From contig LADM01000133.1 of assembly GCA_000961645.1 (NCBI GenBank), positions 1 through 64,000 on the forward strand: a stretch of 64,000 bases of DNA. The letters are read 5' to 3'. A model generated the notes under the pieces. It was not told where the DNA came from, did not search any database, and was given only the letters and a program-made list of their open reading frames with translations. The position numbers were made by a program, and so were the translations under genes. This document shows, piece after piece, positions 39,026 through 48,034 of the stretch (position 1 is the first letter of the stretch; the number at the start of each line of letters is the position of its first letter). This stretch comes from Gammaproteobacteria bacterium BRH_c0. GTDB lineage: Bacteria > Pseudomonadota > Gammaproteobacteria > Pseudomonadales > Porticoccaceae.

Positions 39026-39892
39026 GTGAATAATCCCTCGGCAAATGACCCCCGGGAACTGACATTCCGCGTGTTCGGCAAGGAATTTGCCGCGCGCAGC
39101 TGGGGCAACCCGACTGGCAAGCCGGTGCTGGCACTGCACGGCTGGCGCGACAACTGCGCCAGCTTTGATTTTCTCGCGCCTCTGCTGGACGAATGCCAGG
39201 TAGTGGCGCCGGATCTGGCCGGACACGGGCTGAGCGATTCCCGCTCCGCAGATGCCGCCTACAATATCTGGCAGGATGTGGGTGAGCTGTGCGGGATTGC
39301 CGATCAGCTGGGCTGGCAGCAATTCACCCTCCTGGGGCATTCCCGGGGTGCTGCCGTCGCGACCCTGATGGCCGCGTCACACCAGCAACGGGTAACCGGA
39401 TTGATACTGCTGGATGCCCTGTTTGCCGCCCTCGGCAGCAGTGAAAATGCGCCGCTGCAACTGGCCCAGTCGATTCGCGACAGGGTGCAGTTATCTGCTC
39501 GCCAGCCGCGCCTGTTCGCCTCGTTTGAAGAGGCAGTGGAGGCGCGCCTGAGTGGCTCGCTGGCGCTGCCCACGGCTGCGGCGCAGGCACTGGCGGCAAG
39601 AGGCGTGGAGCAGCTGGCGGATGGTTTTGTGTGGCGCGGCGATCCGCGCTTGAGTGGTGCTTCCGAAGTCAAACTCACCTGGCAGCATGCCGAGGCGTTT
39701 GTGCGGGCGCTGGCCTGTCCTGTGCTGGTGCTGCTGGGGGCTGAGAGCATCATCAACCGCGTTGACGATATCCGCCGTCTGGCCCTGTTGAATGAGCGCG
39801 TCCGCATCGAGACCGTGCCCGGCGGCCACCATCTGCATATGGATCACGGTCTGGCGGAAACCGCGCGACTGATCGGAGAATTTTTGGGTTGA
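39026..39892 (+). CDS. Alpha/beta-hydrolase fold protein
   Basis: 288-residue hydrolase of unknown substrate. The fold is shown by LALHGWRDNCASFDFL (oxyanion hole), VAPDLAGHGLSD, the nucleophile elbow GHSRG, an acid near the ESIINRVDDIRRL segment, and the final His in VPGGHHLHMDHG. The start is taken as GTG at 39026, giving MNNPSANDPRELTF. It lies 57 bases after sixA in the same direction and converges on folE. No signal peptide is visible. Confidence 0.85.
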   Translation: MNNPSANDPRELTFRVFGKEFAARSWGNPTGKPVLALHGWRDNCASFDFLAPLLDECQVVAPDLAGHGLSDSRSADAAYNIWQDVGELCGIADQLGWQQFTLLGHSRGAAVATLMAASHQQRVTGLILLDALFAALGSSENAPLQLAQSIRDRVQLSARQPRLFASFEEAVEARLSGSLALPTAAAQALAARGVEQLADGFVWRGDPRLSGASEVKLTWQHAEAFVRALACPVLVLLGAESIINRVDDIRRLALLNERVRIETVPGGHHLHMDHGLAETARLIGEFLG

Positions 39893-39945
39893 AGCGGTGA
39901 ACGGCGAGAACGGGCGCCTGAAGGCAGCCCGTCTGCGCTCTGTAG

Positions 39946-40482
39946 TCAGATAAGTGCCAGAAACTCGTTGCGGGTCGCCTGGTTGGAGCGGAATGAGCCG
40001 AGCATGGCGGACGATTTCATCACCGAATTCTGCTTTTCGACACCGCGCATCATCATGCACAGGTGGCGCGCTTCAATGATCACTGCAACACCCAGAGCGC
40101 CGGTGACCTGTTCCATGGTGGTGGCGATCTGCATCACCAGGTTTTCCTGAATCTGCAGGCGACGGGCGTACATGTCGACGATGCGCGCCACTTTCGACAG
40201 CCCCAGCACCTTGCCGTTGGGAATGTAGGCCACATGGCATTTGCCGATAAAGGGCAGCAGATGGTGCTCACACAACGAGTACAGTTCGATATCCTTGACG
40301 ATGACCATCTCGCTGGAATCACTGGGGAAAAGTGCATTGTTGATCACTTCCTCGAGATTCTGGTGGTAACCGCGGGTAATGAATTCAAAGGCCTTGGCAG
40401 CCCGCTTCGGGGTATCTACAAGACCTGGACGTTCCAGATCTTCCCCAACACTTTTAATAATGGTGGCAAATGCTTCGATCAT
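39946..40482 (-). CDS. folE: GTP cyclohydrolase I
   Basis: 178-residue enzyme, first step of tetrahydrofolate synthesis (GTP to dihydroneopterin triphosphate). Zinc-site and catalytic motifs are visible: the Cys and His in [23 protein letters not shown], then [22 protein letters not shown], and the second zinc cysteine in [17 protein letters not shown]. It is somewhat shorter at the N-terminus than the E. coli enzyme, which is common. It is divergent from prmB across a 111-base gap. Confidence 0.95.
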   Translation of the reverse strand: MIEAFATIIKSVGEDLERPGLVDTPKRAAKAFEFITRGYHQNLEEVINNALFPSDSSEMVIVKDIELYSLCEHHLLPFIGKCHVAYIPNGKVLGLSKVARIVDMYARRLQIQENLVMQIATTMEQVTGALGVAVIIEARHLCMMMRGVEKQNSVMKSSAMLGSFRSNQATRNEFLALI

Positions 40483-40593
40483 TTCAATACCCTAAAGCGG
40501 TCAGATTAGGGCGCTAACCCTAAGACAGGCAAAAATAAAGGTAAAGCGATTTTTGCCAAGGGTCGTTACAATACGCGCTTTTGCGGCGGCGCT

Positions 40594-41541
40594 ATGGTTC
40601 AGCAATTAAGTGTTCAGGAATTAAGTGTTCAGCAATCAGACATTATCACCAGTCTTGAAACGGTGCGGGATTTCCAGCGCTGGGCCGTCAGCCGTTTTCG
40701 TGAGCACGGTCTGTATTTTGGTCACGGTACCGACAACCCCTGGGATGAAGCCGGGATCCTGCTGATGCATGCCCTGCATCTGCCCGCTGGCGGCGATCCG
40801 CGTTTTCTCGATGCGAAGCTGACAGTACAGGAAAAGCGCGCCGTGCTGGCACTGCTGGAAAAGCGCATTCAGTCGCGCCTGCCCGCACCCTATCTCACTG
40901 GTGAGGCCTGGTTTGCCGGTCTGCCCTTTAGCATTGATGAGCGGGTGCTTATTCCCCGTTCACCCCTGGCGGAGCTGATCGAGAAATACTTCGAGCCCTG
41001 GTTGCCCCAGGTGCCGCAGTCAATTCTCGACCTCTGTACCGGCAGCGGCTGTATTGGTATCGCCTGCGCCTACGCCTTTGAGGACGCGCAAGTGGTGCTC
41101 AGTGATATTTCGCCGGATGCCCTGGAAGTCGCCCGTCTCAATATTGAACGCCATGAACTGGCGGAGCAGGTGAGGGCGGTTGAGTCCGATCTGTTCAGTG
41201 GCTTGGCAGGCGAGCGTTTTGACCTGATTGTCAGCAACCCTCCCTATGTGGATGAAAGGGATTACCGGGAAATGCCGGCGGAATATCACCATGAGCCGGC
41301 GCTGGCCCTGGCTTCGGGCCACGACGGGCTGGATTTCACCCGTCGCCTGTTGCACGAGGCCGCTGATCACCTGACCGACAACGGCATACTGATCGTGGAA
41401 GTCGGCAATTCCTGGGTTGCCCTCGAAGAAGCGTTTCCCGAGCTTCCCTTCACCTGGCTGGAACTGGAGCGCGGTGGCCACGGGGTATTCCTGCTGCACC
41501 GCGATGACTTGCCAGTCCAGGCCCAATCAGCGGTAAACTAA
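40594..41541 (+). CDS. prmB: Ribosomal protein L3 N5-glutamine methyltransferase
   Basis: 315-residue SAM-dependent methyltransferase that modifies a glutamine of ribosomal protein L3. The PrmB-type N-terminal domain is followed by [31 protein letters not shown], the SAM motif [13 protein letters not shown], and the catalytic [29 protein letters not shown], which separates it from PrmC. The first codons contain a 15-base tandem duplication (AATTAAGTGTTCAGG/C), giving [11 protein letters not shown]. It lies 23 bases before aroC, a common gammaproteobacterial pairing. Confidence 0.94.
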   Translation: MVQQLSVQELSVQQSDIITSLETVRDFQRWAVSRFREHGLYFGHGTDNPWDEAGILLMHALHLPAGGDPRFLDAKLTVQEKRAVLALLEKRIQSRLPAPYLTGEAWFAGLPFSIDERVLIPRSPLAELIEKYFEPWLPQVPQSILDLCTGSGCIGIACAYAFEDAQVVLSDISPDALEVARLNIERHELAEQVRAVESDLFSGLAGERFDLIVSNPPYVDERDYREMPAEYHHEPALALASGHDGLDFTRRLLHEAADHLTDNGILIVEVGNSWVALEEAFPELPFTWLELERGGHGVFLLHRDDLPVQAQSAVN

Positions 41542-41564
41542 ACCATTTTCAAGAGGGTACAGCG

Positions 41565-42632
41565 TTGTCCGGTAATACCTTTGGCAAACTCTTCACCGTT
41601 ACCAGCTTTGGCGAAAGCCATGGCCCCGCTCTGGGCTGCATTGTCGACGGTTGTCCCCCCGGCCTGGAATTGTGCGAGGCTGATTTGCAGATTGACCTGG
41701 ATCGTCGCAAGCCGGGCCAGTCGCGCTATACCACCCAGCGCCGCGAAGAAGACCAGGTAAAAATCCTGTCCGGCGTTTTCGAGGGCAAGACCACCGGCAC
41801 GCCGATCGGCATGATCATTGAAAACATGGATCAGCGCTCCAAGGATTATTCAAAAATTCAGGATCAGTTCCGCCCCGCCCACGCCGACTACACCTACCAG
41901 AAAAAGTACGGTTTCCGCGACTATCGCGGCGGCGGTCGCTCCTCCGCCCGGGAAACCAGTATGCGGGTGGCCGCTGGCGGCATCGCCAAAAAATACCTGA
42001 AAACCCGCTACGGCGTGGAGATTTTCGGCTACCTGAGTCAACTCGGACCCATCGAGCTGGATTTTGTCGAGCGTGCAGAAATTGAAAACAATGCCTTTTT
42101 CTGTGCTGATCCGGCCAAAGTGCCGCAGCTTGAAGACTATATGCAGGCCCTGATCAAGGAGGGTGATTCCATCGGTGCAAAAGTCAGTGTCTGTGCGACC
42201 GGTGTGCCCGTCGGCTGGGGAGAGCCGGTATTCGATCGTCTGGATGCGGATATTGCCCATGCCCTGATGGGCATCAATGCGGTCAAGGGTGTGGAGATCG
42301 GTGCCGGTTTTGCCGCTGTTGCCCAGAAGGGTACTGAACACCGTGATGAGATGACGCCGCAGGGATTCCTCTCCAATCACGCCGGTGGCGTGCTGGGTGG
42401 TATCTCCAGCGGCCAGGATATTGTTGCCCATCTGGCCCTAAAGCCCACATCAAGTCTGCGCATTCCGGGCCGCTCCATTGATATCCATGGCAATCCCATT
42501 GAAGTGGTCACCACTGGTCGCCACGATCCCTGTGTGGGCATTCGCGCTACGCCCATCGCCGAGGCGATGCTGGCGCTGGTGCTGATGGATCACGCCCTGC
42601 GCCATCGCGGGCAGAACGCCGATATTCTCTAA
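41565..42632 (+). CDS. aroC: Chorismate synthase
   Basis: 355-residue FMN-dependent enzyme making chorismate from EPSP, the last step of the shikimate pathway. It begins [19 protein letters not shown] and has [28 protein letters not shown], the [24 protein letters not shown] phosphate and flavin region, and [20 protein letters not shown]. The start is TTG at 41565 behind AAGAGGG; the family N-terminus begins exactly there. Confidence 0.96.
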   Translation: MSGNTFGKLFTVTSFGESHGPALGCIVDGCPPGLELCEADLQIDLDRRKPGQSRYTTQRREEDQVKILSGVFEGKTTGTPIGMIIENMDQRSKDYSKIQDQFRPAHADYTYQKKYGFRDYRGGGRSSARETSMRVAAGGIAKKYLKTRYGVEIFGYLSQLGPIELDFVERAEIENNAFFCADPAKVPQLEDYMQALIKEGDSIGAKVSVCATGVPVGWGEPVFDRLDADIAHALMGINAVKGVEIGAGFAAVAQKGTEHRDEMTPQGFLSNHAGGVLGGISSGQDIVAHLALKPTSSLRIPGRSIDIHGNPIEVVTTGRHDPCVGIRATPIAEAMLALVLMDHALRHRGQNADIL

Positions 42633-42704
42633 CACAGGGTTGTCAGAGCGGCATAAATCGAGGGTTGTGCCTGTTTTGCCCTTCACTTGGTGCGGAGGGG
42701 CAGG

Positions 42705-43361
42705 CTACAGCGCTTGAAGGGGCCTGTGGGTGGCAATTGTACCGGCAAATTCGCTGGCAACGGACACTGCCTGGTTGATGGCCTTGTCGCCAACCCCCAG
42801 CCCGCGCAGGGTCAAGCCCAGCAATTCCTTTACGTGATCTTCCGCGACTCTGCCCGCCAGCAAGTGGCAGAGGATGTTGTTCGACATGCCCTCCATGTAG
42901 ATGCGGGCACTGGTAAAAGATACCCTGTCGCCACACAGCTGTAACAGTGCATTGTCTATTCTGGCAAAGCCGCTGTGGGGTTCTTCGTCGGCCTTTACCC
43001 AGGGGCTGAAACCACCAATGCGCAGCAGCGTTGCACCGATATGGCGGGCATCGTGGCAAAACTGAACGTAGCCGAACAGCATGCAGGCGACAATATGTTC
43101 CGCAGGCAACTCGGCAGGGATGAATTCAACCACTTCACAGATCAGGGTTTGCTGGATTTCACGGCTTACCGCGTGGAGGACGTCATCGCGGCACTGAAAG
43201 TAATTGTAGAAGGTGCCGCGCGCCATGCCGGCGGTCGCCATCAGGTCGTCGATGCTGCTGGATTCGAGGCCTTTTTCCGCAATCAGGGTAATGGCCGCGT
43301 TGACAATGGCAGTGCGGGTTCTCTCCCGCTTGCCAGGAGAGGCAGTGGTGGTTGCCTGCAT
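42705..43361 (-). CDS. TetR-family repressor, divergent from RND efflux genes
   Basis: 218-residue TetR-type regulator. The N-terminal helix-turn-helix is seen in AAITLIAEKGLESSSIDDLMATAGMARGTFYNYF (about residues 22-56). The C-terminal two thirds is the helical ligand-binding region. It is transcribed away from the efflux operon, and three palindromes lie between them, so it most likely represses the efflux genes and itself until a ligand binds. It converges on aroC. Confidence 0.9.
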   Translation of the reverse strand: MQATTTASPGKRERTRTAIVNAAITLIAEKGLESSSIDDLMATAGMARGTFYNYFQCRDDVLHAVSREIQQTLICEVVEFIPAELPAEHIVACMLFGYVQFCHDARHIGATLLRIGGFSPWVKADEEPHSGFARIDNALLQLCGDRVSFTSARIYMEGMSNNILCHLLAGRVAEDHVKELLGLTLRGLGVGDKAINQAVSVASEFAGTIATHRPLQAL

Positions 43362-43403
43362 GGTGGCCCCTTTATTGCCTGTTAATTCTCGTAATTTTTT
43401 CGC

Positions 43404-43466
43404 AGTGTAATCATTCTGACACTAATGTCAATATTGACGGTAACGTCATATATGACGATAATGTCA
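43404..43466. promoter_or_regulatory. Triple TetR-type operator with overlapping divergent promoters
   Basis: Three 14-bp palindromes, TGACACTAATGTCA (43417-43430), TGACGGTAACGTCA (43435-43448) and TGACGATAATGTCA (43453-43466), are separated by exactly 4 bp (ATAT, TATA), an 18-bp period. On the plus strand TTGACG (43434-43439) and GATAAT (43457-43462) are 17 bp apart. On the minus strand TTGACA (complement of 43426-43431) and TACACT (complement of 43404-43409) are 16 bp apart. A repressor bound here would block both promoters. Confidence 0.85.
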
Positions 43467-43537
43467 GCCTATTCAGCAAGAGATGCCTTGCCAATAGTCT
43501 CTTGCCAGCCCCCAGGAACAGGTATCAGGACGTCACC

Positions 43538-44770
43538 ATGTACCCCTCTCGTTTTATTCAAAATCGCCCGCTCCGCAGTTTCCTCCTGATGGTTGCTGTA
43601 GCCTTGCTGGCCGCCTGTGATGGCGGCGAAGTCGCTGCACCCCAGGATGCAGCTCCAGCGGTGGGGGTGATCACGGTTGAACCCCAGCTGGTGATGGTGA
43701 CATCGGAGCTCTCGGGTCGCCTCGAACCCTGGCGAATTGCCGAAGTTCGCGCCCAGGTGTCCGGCATTGTCCAGTCGCGGGATTTTGTCGAAGGTCGTGA
43801 TGTAAAGGCAGGGGACAAGCTGTTCCAGATAGATCCCTCACCCTATCTGGCTTCCATGCATCAGGCTGAATCCGCGCTGGCGGTAGCCCGTGCCAATCTG
43901 CTGAAAGCAAAAGCGCAATATGACCGCTTTGCTGCCCTGGGCAAGGTCAAGGCGGTTAGCGAGCTGGATGAAATCACTGCCCAAGCCACCTTCAAGCAGG
44001 CAGAAGCCGAGGTTGCCGCAGCCCAGGCGGGAGTGGAAGCCGCCCGCATCAATCTTGAATACGCCACTGTCAGAGCGCCGATCAGTGGTCGTGTTGGTCG
44101 CTCCCTGGTGACCGAGGGTGCGCTGGTGGGTGAGGGTGAAGCTACCCATCTCACTACCATTCAGCAGATCGAACCCATCTACGCCAGTTTTACCCAGACT
44201 GTGGCCGATGCCCTCAAATTGCGCAGCTCCTACGCCAACAAGACACTGGATCTCACCGGCGACAATGTCATTCCGGTACGCCTCATTCTTGAGGATGGCA
44301 GTCGCTACCCCCATGAAGGCCGCCTGCTGTTCGGTGAACTCAATGTTGAGCCGGGCACCGGGTTGATCAATTTTCGGGCTGAAATGCCCAACCCCGAGCG
44401 TATGTTACTGCCGGGTATGTATGTGCGGGTCGTGGTGGAACAGGCGCGTTATCCCGACGGATTTCTGATTCCCCAGCAAGCCATTACCCGCAGCGAGAAC
44501 GGCGATACCCTGCTGTTGGTGGGGCCGGATAATGTGGTGGGAGTGCGGGCAGTGACCATAGCCGGTTCCCGCGACAATGACTGGATCGTCACCGAGGGGC
44601 TTGAGGCCGGTGAGCAGGTGATGGTGGACGGCTTTTTCAAGGCACAGCCCGGTGCCAAAGTGAATCCGGTCGCAGCCAAGGGTTCGTTCAGCGAGCAGCC
44701 GCCCAGCGCCAATAATCAGCCCCTGATAGCCAAGGATCAACAGGCTAACGATCAACAGGCTGGAGACTAA
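43538..44770 (+). CDS. RND efflux periplasmic adaptor (AcrA/MexA type)
   Basis: 410-residue lipoprotein adaptor of a tripartite efflux pump. The signal peptide ends in the lipobox LLAAC with DGG after the cysteine. Next come the barrel-sandwich half SGRLEPWRIAEVRAQVSGIV, a helical hairpin (HQAESALAVARANLLKAKAQYDRF to AAAQAGVEAARINLEYATV), APISGRVGRSLVTEGALVG, and the membrane-proximal domain. The Gln/Asn-rich tail ends IAKDQQANDQQAGD. ATG at 43538 follows AGGA. The upstream open frame back to 43352 runs through the operators and is not coding. It is coupled to the RND gene three bases later. Confidence 0.93.
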   Translation: MYPSRFIQNRPLRSFLLMVAVALLAACDGGEVAAPQDAAPAVGVITVEPQLVMVTSELSGRLEPWRIAEVRAQVSGIVQSRDFVEGRDVKAGDKLFQIDPSPYLASMHQAESALAVARANLLKAKAQYDRFAALGKVKAVSELDEITAQATFKQAEAEVAAAQAGVEAARINLEYATVRAPISGRVGRSLVTEGALVGEGEATHLTTIQQIEPIYASFTQTVADALKLRSSYANKTLDLTGDNVIPVRLILEDGSRYPHEGRLLFGELNVEPGTGLINFRAEMPNPERMLLPGMYVRVVVEQARYPDGFLIPQQAITRSENGDTLLLVGPDNVVGVRAVTIAGSRDNDWIVTEGLEAGEQVMVDGFFKAQPGAKVNPVAAKGSFSEQPPSANNQPLIAKDQQANDQQAGD

Positions 44771-44773
44771 CAG

Positions 44774-47700
44774 ATGGCCCGCTTTTTTATCGACAGGCCC
44801 ATCTTTGCCTGGGTAATTGCCCTGTTTATCAGCGTCGCCGGTGTGATCGCCATCAATCAGCTGCCGGTGGCCTACTATCCGCAGGTGGCGCCCCCTGCCA
44901 TCAGCATCACCGCCAATTACCCCGGTGCTTCGCCGAGCATGGTCGAGGAGTCGGTGGTCAATATCATCGAGAACGAGCTCAACGGTGTCGACAACCTGAT
45001 GTATATGGAGTCGGCCAGTGAGTCCTATGGTCGCGCCCTGATTACCCTGACCTTTGAGCCCGGTACCGACCCGGACATGGCGCAGGTCGAGGTCCAGAAC
45101 CAGCTCTCCAGAGCCATGCCGCGCTTGCCCCAGGCCGTGAACCAGCAGGGCATCATTGTCGAAAAGACCAACGCCAACATCCTGATGATTGCCATCCTCA
45201 CTTCCAGTGATCCGGAATTCACCGAGGTGATGCTGGGGGATTACGTGTCGCGCTATGTGCTGCCGGAAGTGCAGCGCCTTGAAGGGGTGGGTTCCGCCGG
45301 TCTCTATGGCACCGAGCATGCGATGCGCATCTGGCTCGACATGGACAAGCTGATCAGCCTCAATCTGACTCCCAGGGATGTCAATGAGGCCATTGCCGCG
45401 CAGAATGTCCAGGTCTCATCGGGCAGTATTGGCGACCGACCCAATCCGGCAGACCAGACCATTACCGCCATGGTGGTGGTCGGCGGCCAGCTGACCAGTG
45501 AAGAGGAATTTGGCGATATTATCCTGCGCGCCAATATCGATGGTTCCACGGTGCGCCTCAGGGATGTGGCCCGCATCGAACTGGGCGCCAAGCAATACAC
45601 CCGTATAGCGCGCAGCAATGGCGCTGGCGCTGCTGTGGGTATCGCCGTGCAGACCGCTCCCGGCAGCAATGCCGTCAATACCGCCCTCGGTGTGCGCGCC
45701 AAGCTCGATGAGCTGTCGCGCTTCCTGCCCGATGGGGTCAACTATTTTGTGCCCCTCGACACCTCGCTGTTTGTCAGTATTTCCATCCAGAAAGTGGTGG
45801 TAACCCTGGTGGAGGCAGTGATCCTGGTGTTTGTGGTGATGCTGCTGTTCCTGCAAAACCTGCGCTACACGCTGATTCCCACCCTGGTGGTGCCCGTGGC
45901 GCTGCTGGGTACTTTTGCGCTGCTCTATGGCTTCGGGTTCTCCATCAATGTGCTGACCATGTTTGCCATGGTGCTGGTGATCGGTATTCTGGTGGATGAC
46001 GCCATTGTGGTGGTGGAAAACGTCGAGCGCCTGATGGCCCAGGAGGGGTTGTCACCGCGCGAAGCTACCATCAAGGCCATGAGGCAGATTACCGGCGCGA
46101 TTATTGGTATCACGGTGGTGCTGGTATCGGTGTTTATTCCGATGGCCTTTTTCAGTGGCTCGGTGGGCAATATCTACCGCCAGTTTGCCGTTACCATGGC
46201 GGTATCCATCCTTTTTTCAGCGTTTCTGGCTCTGTCCCTCACGCCCGCCCTGTGCGCCACCCTGCTCAAGCCCATCGACAGTGACGCGCACCACAACAGG
46301 AAGGGCATCTACCGCTGGTTCAACCTGCTGTTCAATCGCAGTGCCATGGGTTACCAGAGCCTGGTTGCCAGGGTGGTTACCCGTACCGGGCGATTCCTGC
46401 TGCTGTACGGGATCATTATTGGCGCGGTGATTTTCCTGTTTATCAACCTGCCCACCTCGTTTCTTCCCGACGAGGACCAGGGCCAGCTGTTTGCTGTCCA
46501 GCAGTTACCGCCGGGCGCTACCGCCAGCCGCTCCCTGGAGGTGGTCAAGCAGGTGGAAGATTATTTCCTCGCCCAGCCGGAGGTAGAAAACATTACCACG
46601 GTGGTGGGGATCAACTTTTTTACCACCGGGCAGAATACCGCCAACTCCTTTATCAAACTCAAGCCCTGGGATGAACGCAAGGGGGAAGAGCACACGGCAG
46701 CGGCAGTGGCGCAGCGGGCGAGCATCGCCTTCGGTGCGGTCCGCGAGGCGATGATCCTCCCCCTGACGCCACCTTCCATACCTGAATTGGGTACCGGTTC
46801 GGGCTTTGGTTTCCGGCTCCAGGACCGCGGTGGTCTCGGCCAGGAGGCGATGCTTGAGGCTACCAACAAGCTGGCTGCCCTGGCGGGTGAGTCGCCCGTC
46901 ATCGGTTCGATTCGCATTGAGGGAGCCGGTGATGCGCCCCAGCTGCACGTGGATATCGACCGCCAGAAAGCCTACGCCCTGGGGATAGATTTTGCCGATG
47001 TCAGCTCCTTGCTGTCGACCACCCTGGGTTCAAGTTACGTCAACGATTTCCCCAATCAGGGACGCATGCAGCGGGTGATGGTGCAGGCGGATGCGCGTTT
47101 CCGCATGCAACCGGAGCACCTGATGGCGATGCAGGTCCGCAACAAGCGGGATGAGATGGTGCCCTTGACGGCCTTTGCCACCACCAGCTGGAAATCAGGC
47201 CCGGTCATGCTGCCGCGCTACAACGGCTACCCGGCAGTGCGCATGGCCGGTACTGCGGCCGATGGCTACAGTACCGGTGAAGCCATGGCGGAGCTGGAAA
47301 GTCTGATGGAGCAGCTGCCGAATCAGGTCAATCTGGAGTGGCACGCCTCGAGCCGTGAGGAGAAACTTTCCCAGGGCCAGATGCCGCTGTTGCTGGGCCT
47401 GTCCCTGTTGGCTGTTTTCCTCAGCCTGGCGGCGCTTTATGAGAGCTGGTCTGTGCCCTTTGCCGTACTGCTGGTGGTGCCACTTGGTGTATTTGGCTCT
47501 CTGCTGGGCGCCCTGATCGCAGGCATGCCCAACGATGTGTACTTCAAGGTGGGTTTGATTGCCATTATTGGTCTGTCTGCCAAGAATGCGATCTTGATCA
47601 TCGAATTTGCCCGCAGCCTGCAGCAGCAGGGTAAGGGGTTGATTGAGGCTACCCTGACCGCCTGCCGCCTGCGCTTCAGGCCAATCCTGATGACCTCCCT

Positions 47701-47887
47701 GGCATTTACCATGGGTGTACTGCCGCTGGTGCTGGCTACTGGCGCCGGTTCCGCCGGTCAGCGCGCCGTGGGTACCGGCGTGATGGGCGGGATGATCTCC
47801 GCTACCGTGCTGGCGATATTTTTGGTGCCCGTGTTTTTTATTGTGGTGCGCAAGGTGTTCAAGGGTGGGGTTTCGCGCAGCTCTTGA
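44774..47887 (+). CDS. RND multidrug efflux transporter (AcrB/MexB type)
   Basis: 1037-residue inner-membrane proton antiporter of the HAE1 family. It starts MARFFIDRPIFAWVIALFISVAGV (TM1). It shows the porter domains, FLQNLRYTLIPTLVVPVALLG, the proton-relay double aspartate in ILVDDAIVVVENVER, and a second half with KVGLIAIIGLSAKNAILIIEFA. Such pumps export hydrophobic drugs, dyes, bile salts or solvents. No outer-membrane channel gene is in the operon, so a TolC-like protein encoded elsewhere is needed. Its stop abuts repeat copy B. Confidence 0.95.
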   Translation: MARFFIDRPIFAWVIALFISVAGVIAINQLPVAYYPQVAPPAISITANYPGASPSMVEESVVNIIENELNGVDNLMYMESASESYGRALITLTFEPGTDPDMAQVEVQNQLSRAMPRLPQAVNQQGIIVEKTNANILMIAILTSSDPEFTEVMLGDYVSRYVLPEVQRLEGVGSAGLYGTEHAMRIWLDMDKLISLNLTPRDVNEAIAAQNVQVSSGSIGDRPNPADQTITAMVVVGGQLTSEEEFGDIILRANIDGSTVRLRDVARIELGAKQYTRIARSNGAGAAVGIAVQTAPGSNAVNTALGVRAKLDELSRFLPDGVNYFVPLDTSLFVSISIQKVVVTLVEAVILVFVVMLLFLQNLRYTLIPTLVVPVALLGTFALLYGFGFSINVLTMFAMVLVIGILVDDAIVVVENVERLMAQEGLSPREATIKAMRQITGAIIGITVVLVSVFIPMAFFSGSVGNIYRQFAVTMAVSILFSAFLALSLTPALCATLLKPIDSDAHHNRKGIYRWFNLLFNRSAMGYQSLVARVVTRTGRFLLLYGIIIGAVIFLFINLPTSFLPDEDQGQLFAVQQLPPGATASRSLEVVKQVEDYFLAQPEVENITTVVGINFFTTGQNTANSFIKLKPWDERKGEEHTAAAVAQRASIAFGAVREAMILPLTPPSIPELGTGSGFGFRLQDRGGLGQEAMLEATNKLAALAGESPVIGSIRIEGAGDAPQLHVDIDRQKAYALGIDFADVSSLLSTTLGSSYVNDFPNQGRMQRVMVQADARFRMQPEHLMAMQVRNKRDEMVPLTAFATTSWKSGPVMLPRYNGYPAVRMAGTAADGYSTGEAMAELESLMEQLPNQVNLEWHASSREEKLSQGQMPLLLGLSLLAVFLSLAALYESWSVPFAVLLVVPLGVFGSLLGALIAGMPNDVYFKVGLIAIIGLSAKNAILIIEFARSLQQQGKGLIEATLTACRLRFRPILMTSLAFTMGVLPLVLATGAGSAGQRAVGTGVMGGMISATVLAIFLVPVFFIVVRKVFKGGVSRSS

Positions 47888-47894
47888 GATGGGC

Positions 47895-48034
47895 GTTGCA
47901 CGTAACACGTTTCACGTAAAAGCAAAGATTCTCGTTCCCATGCTCCTGTGTGTGAACAGATCATAGTAGCGAGGATGGGCAGTATCGCTCCTACGTGAAA
48001 CGTGTTACGTGCAACTCATCGAATTACGCGCAAC
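47895..48034. repeat. Heptamer-repeat hairpin element, copy B
   Basis: Left arm words TTGCACG, TAACACG, TTTCACG (47896-47916), then TAAAAGC. Right arm words CGTGAAA, CGTGTTA, CGTGCAA (47994-48014), then CTCATCG, and a further CGCGCAA at 48027-48033. The arms are a perfect 24-bp inverted repeat (47895-47918 with 47992-48015) separated by 73 bases. The element fills the gap between two convergent genes; the oxidoreductase stop codon lies in the last CTCAAG word. Confidence 0.85.

Noticed and set aside
43352-43537. An N-terminal extension of the efflux adaptor
   Set aside because: It would be read through the operator array and promoter; the ATG at 43538 has a ribosome site and gives a proper lipoprotein signal.
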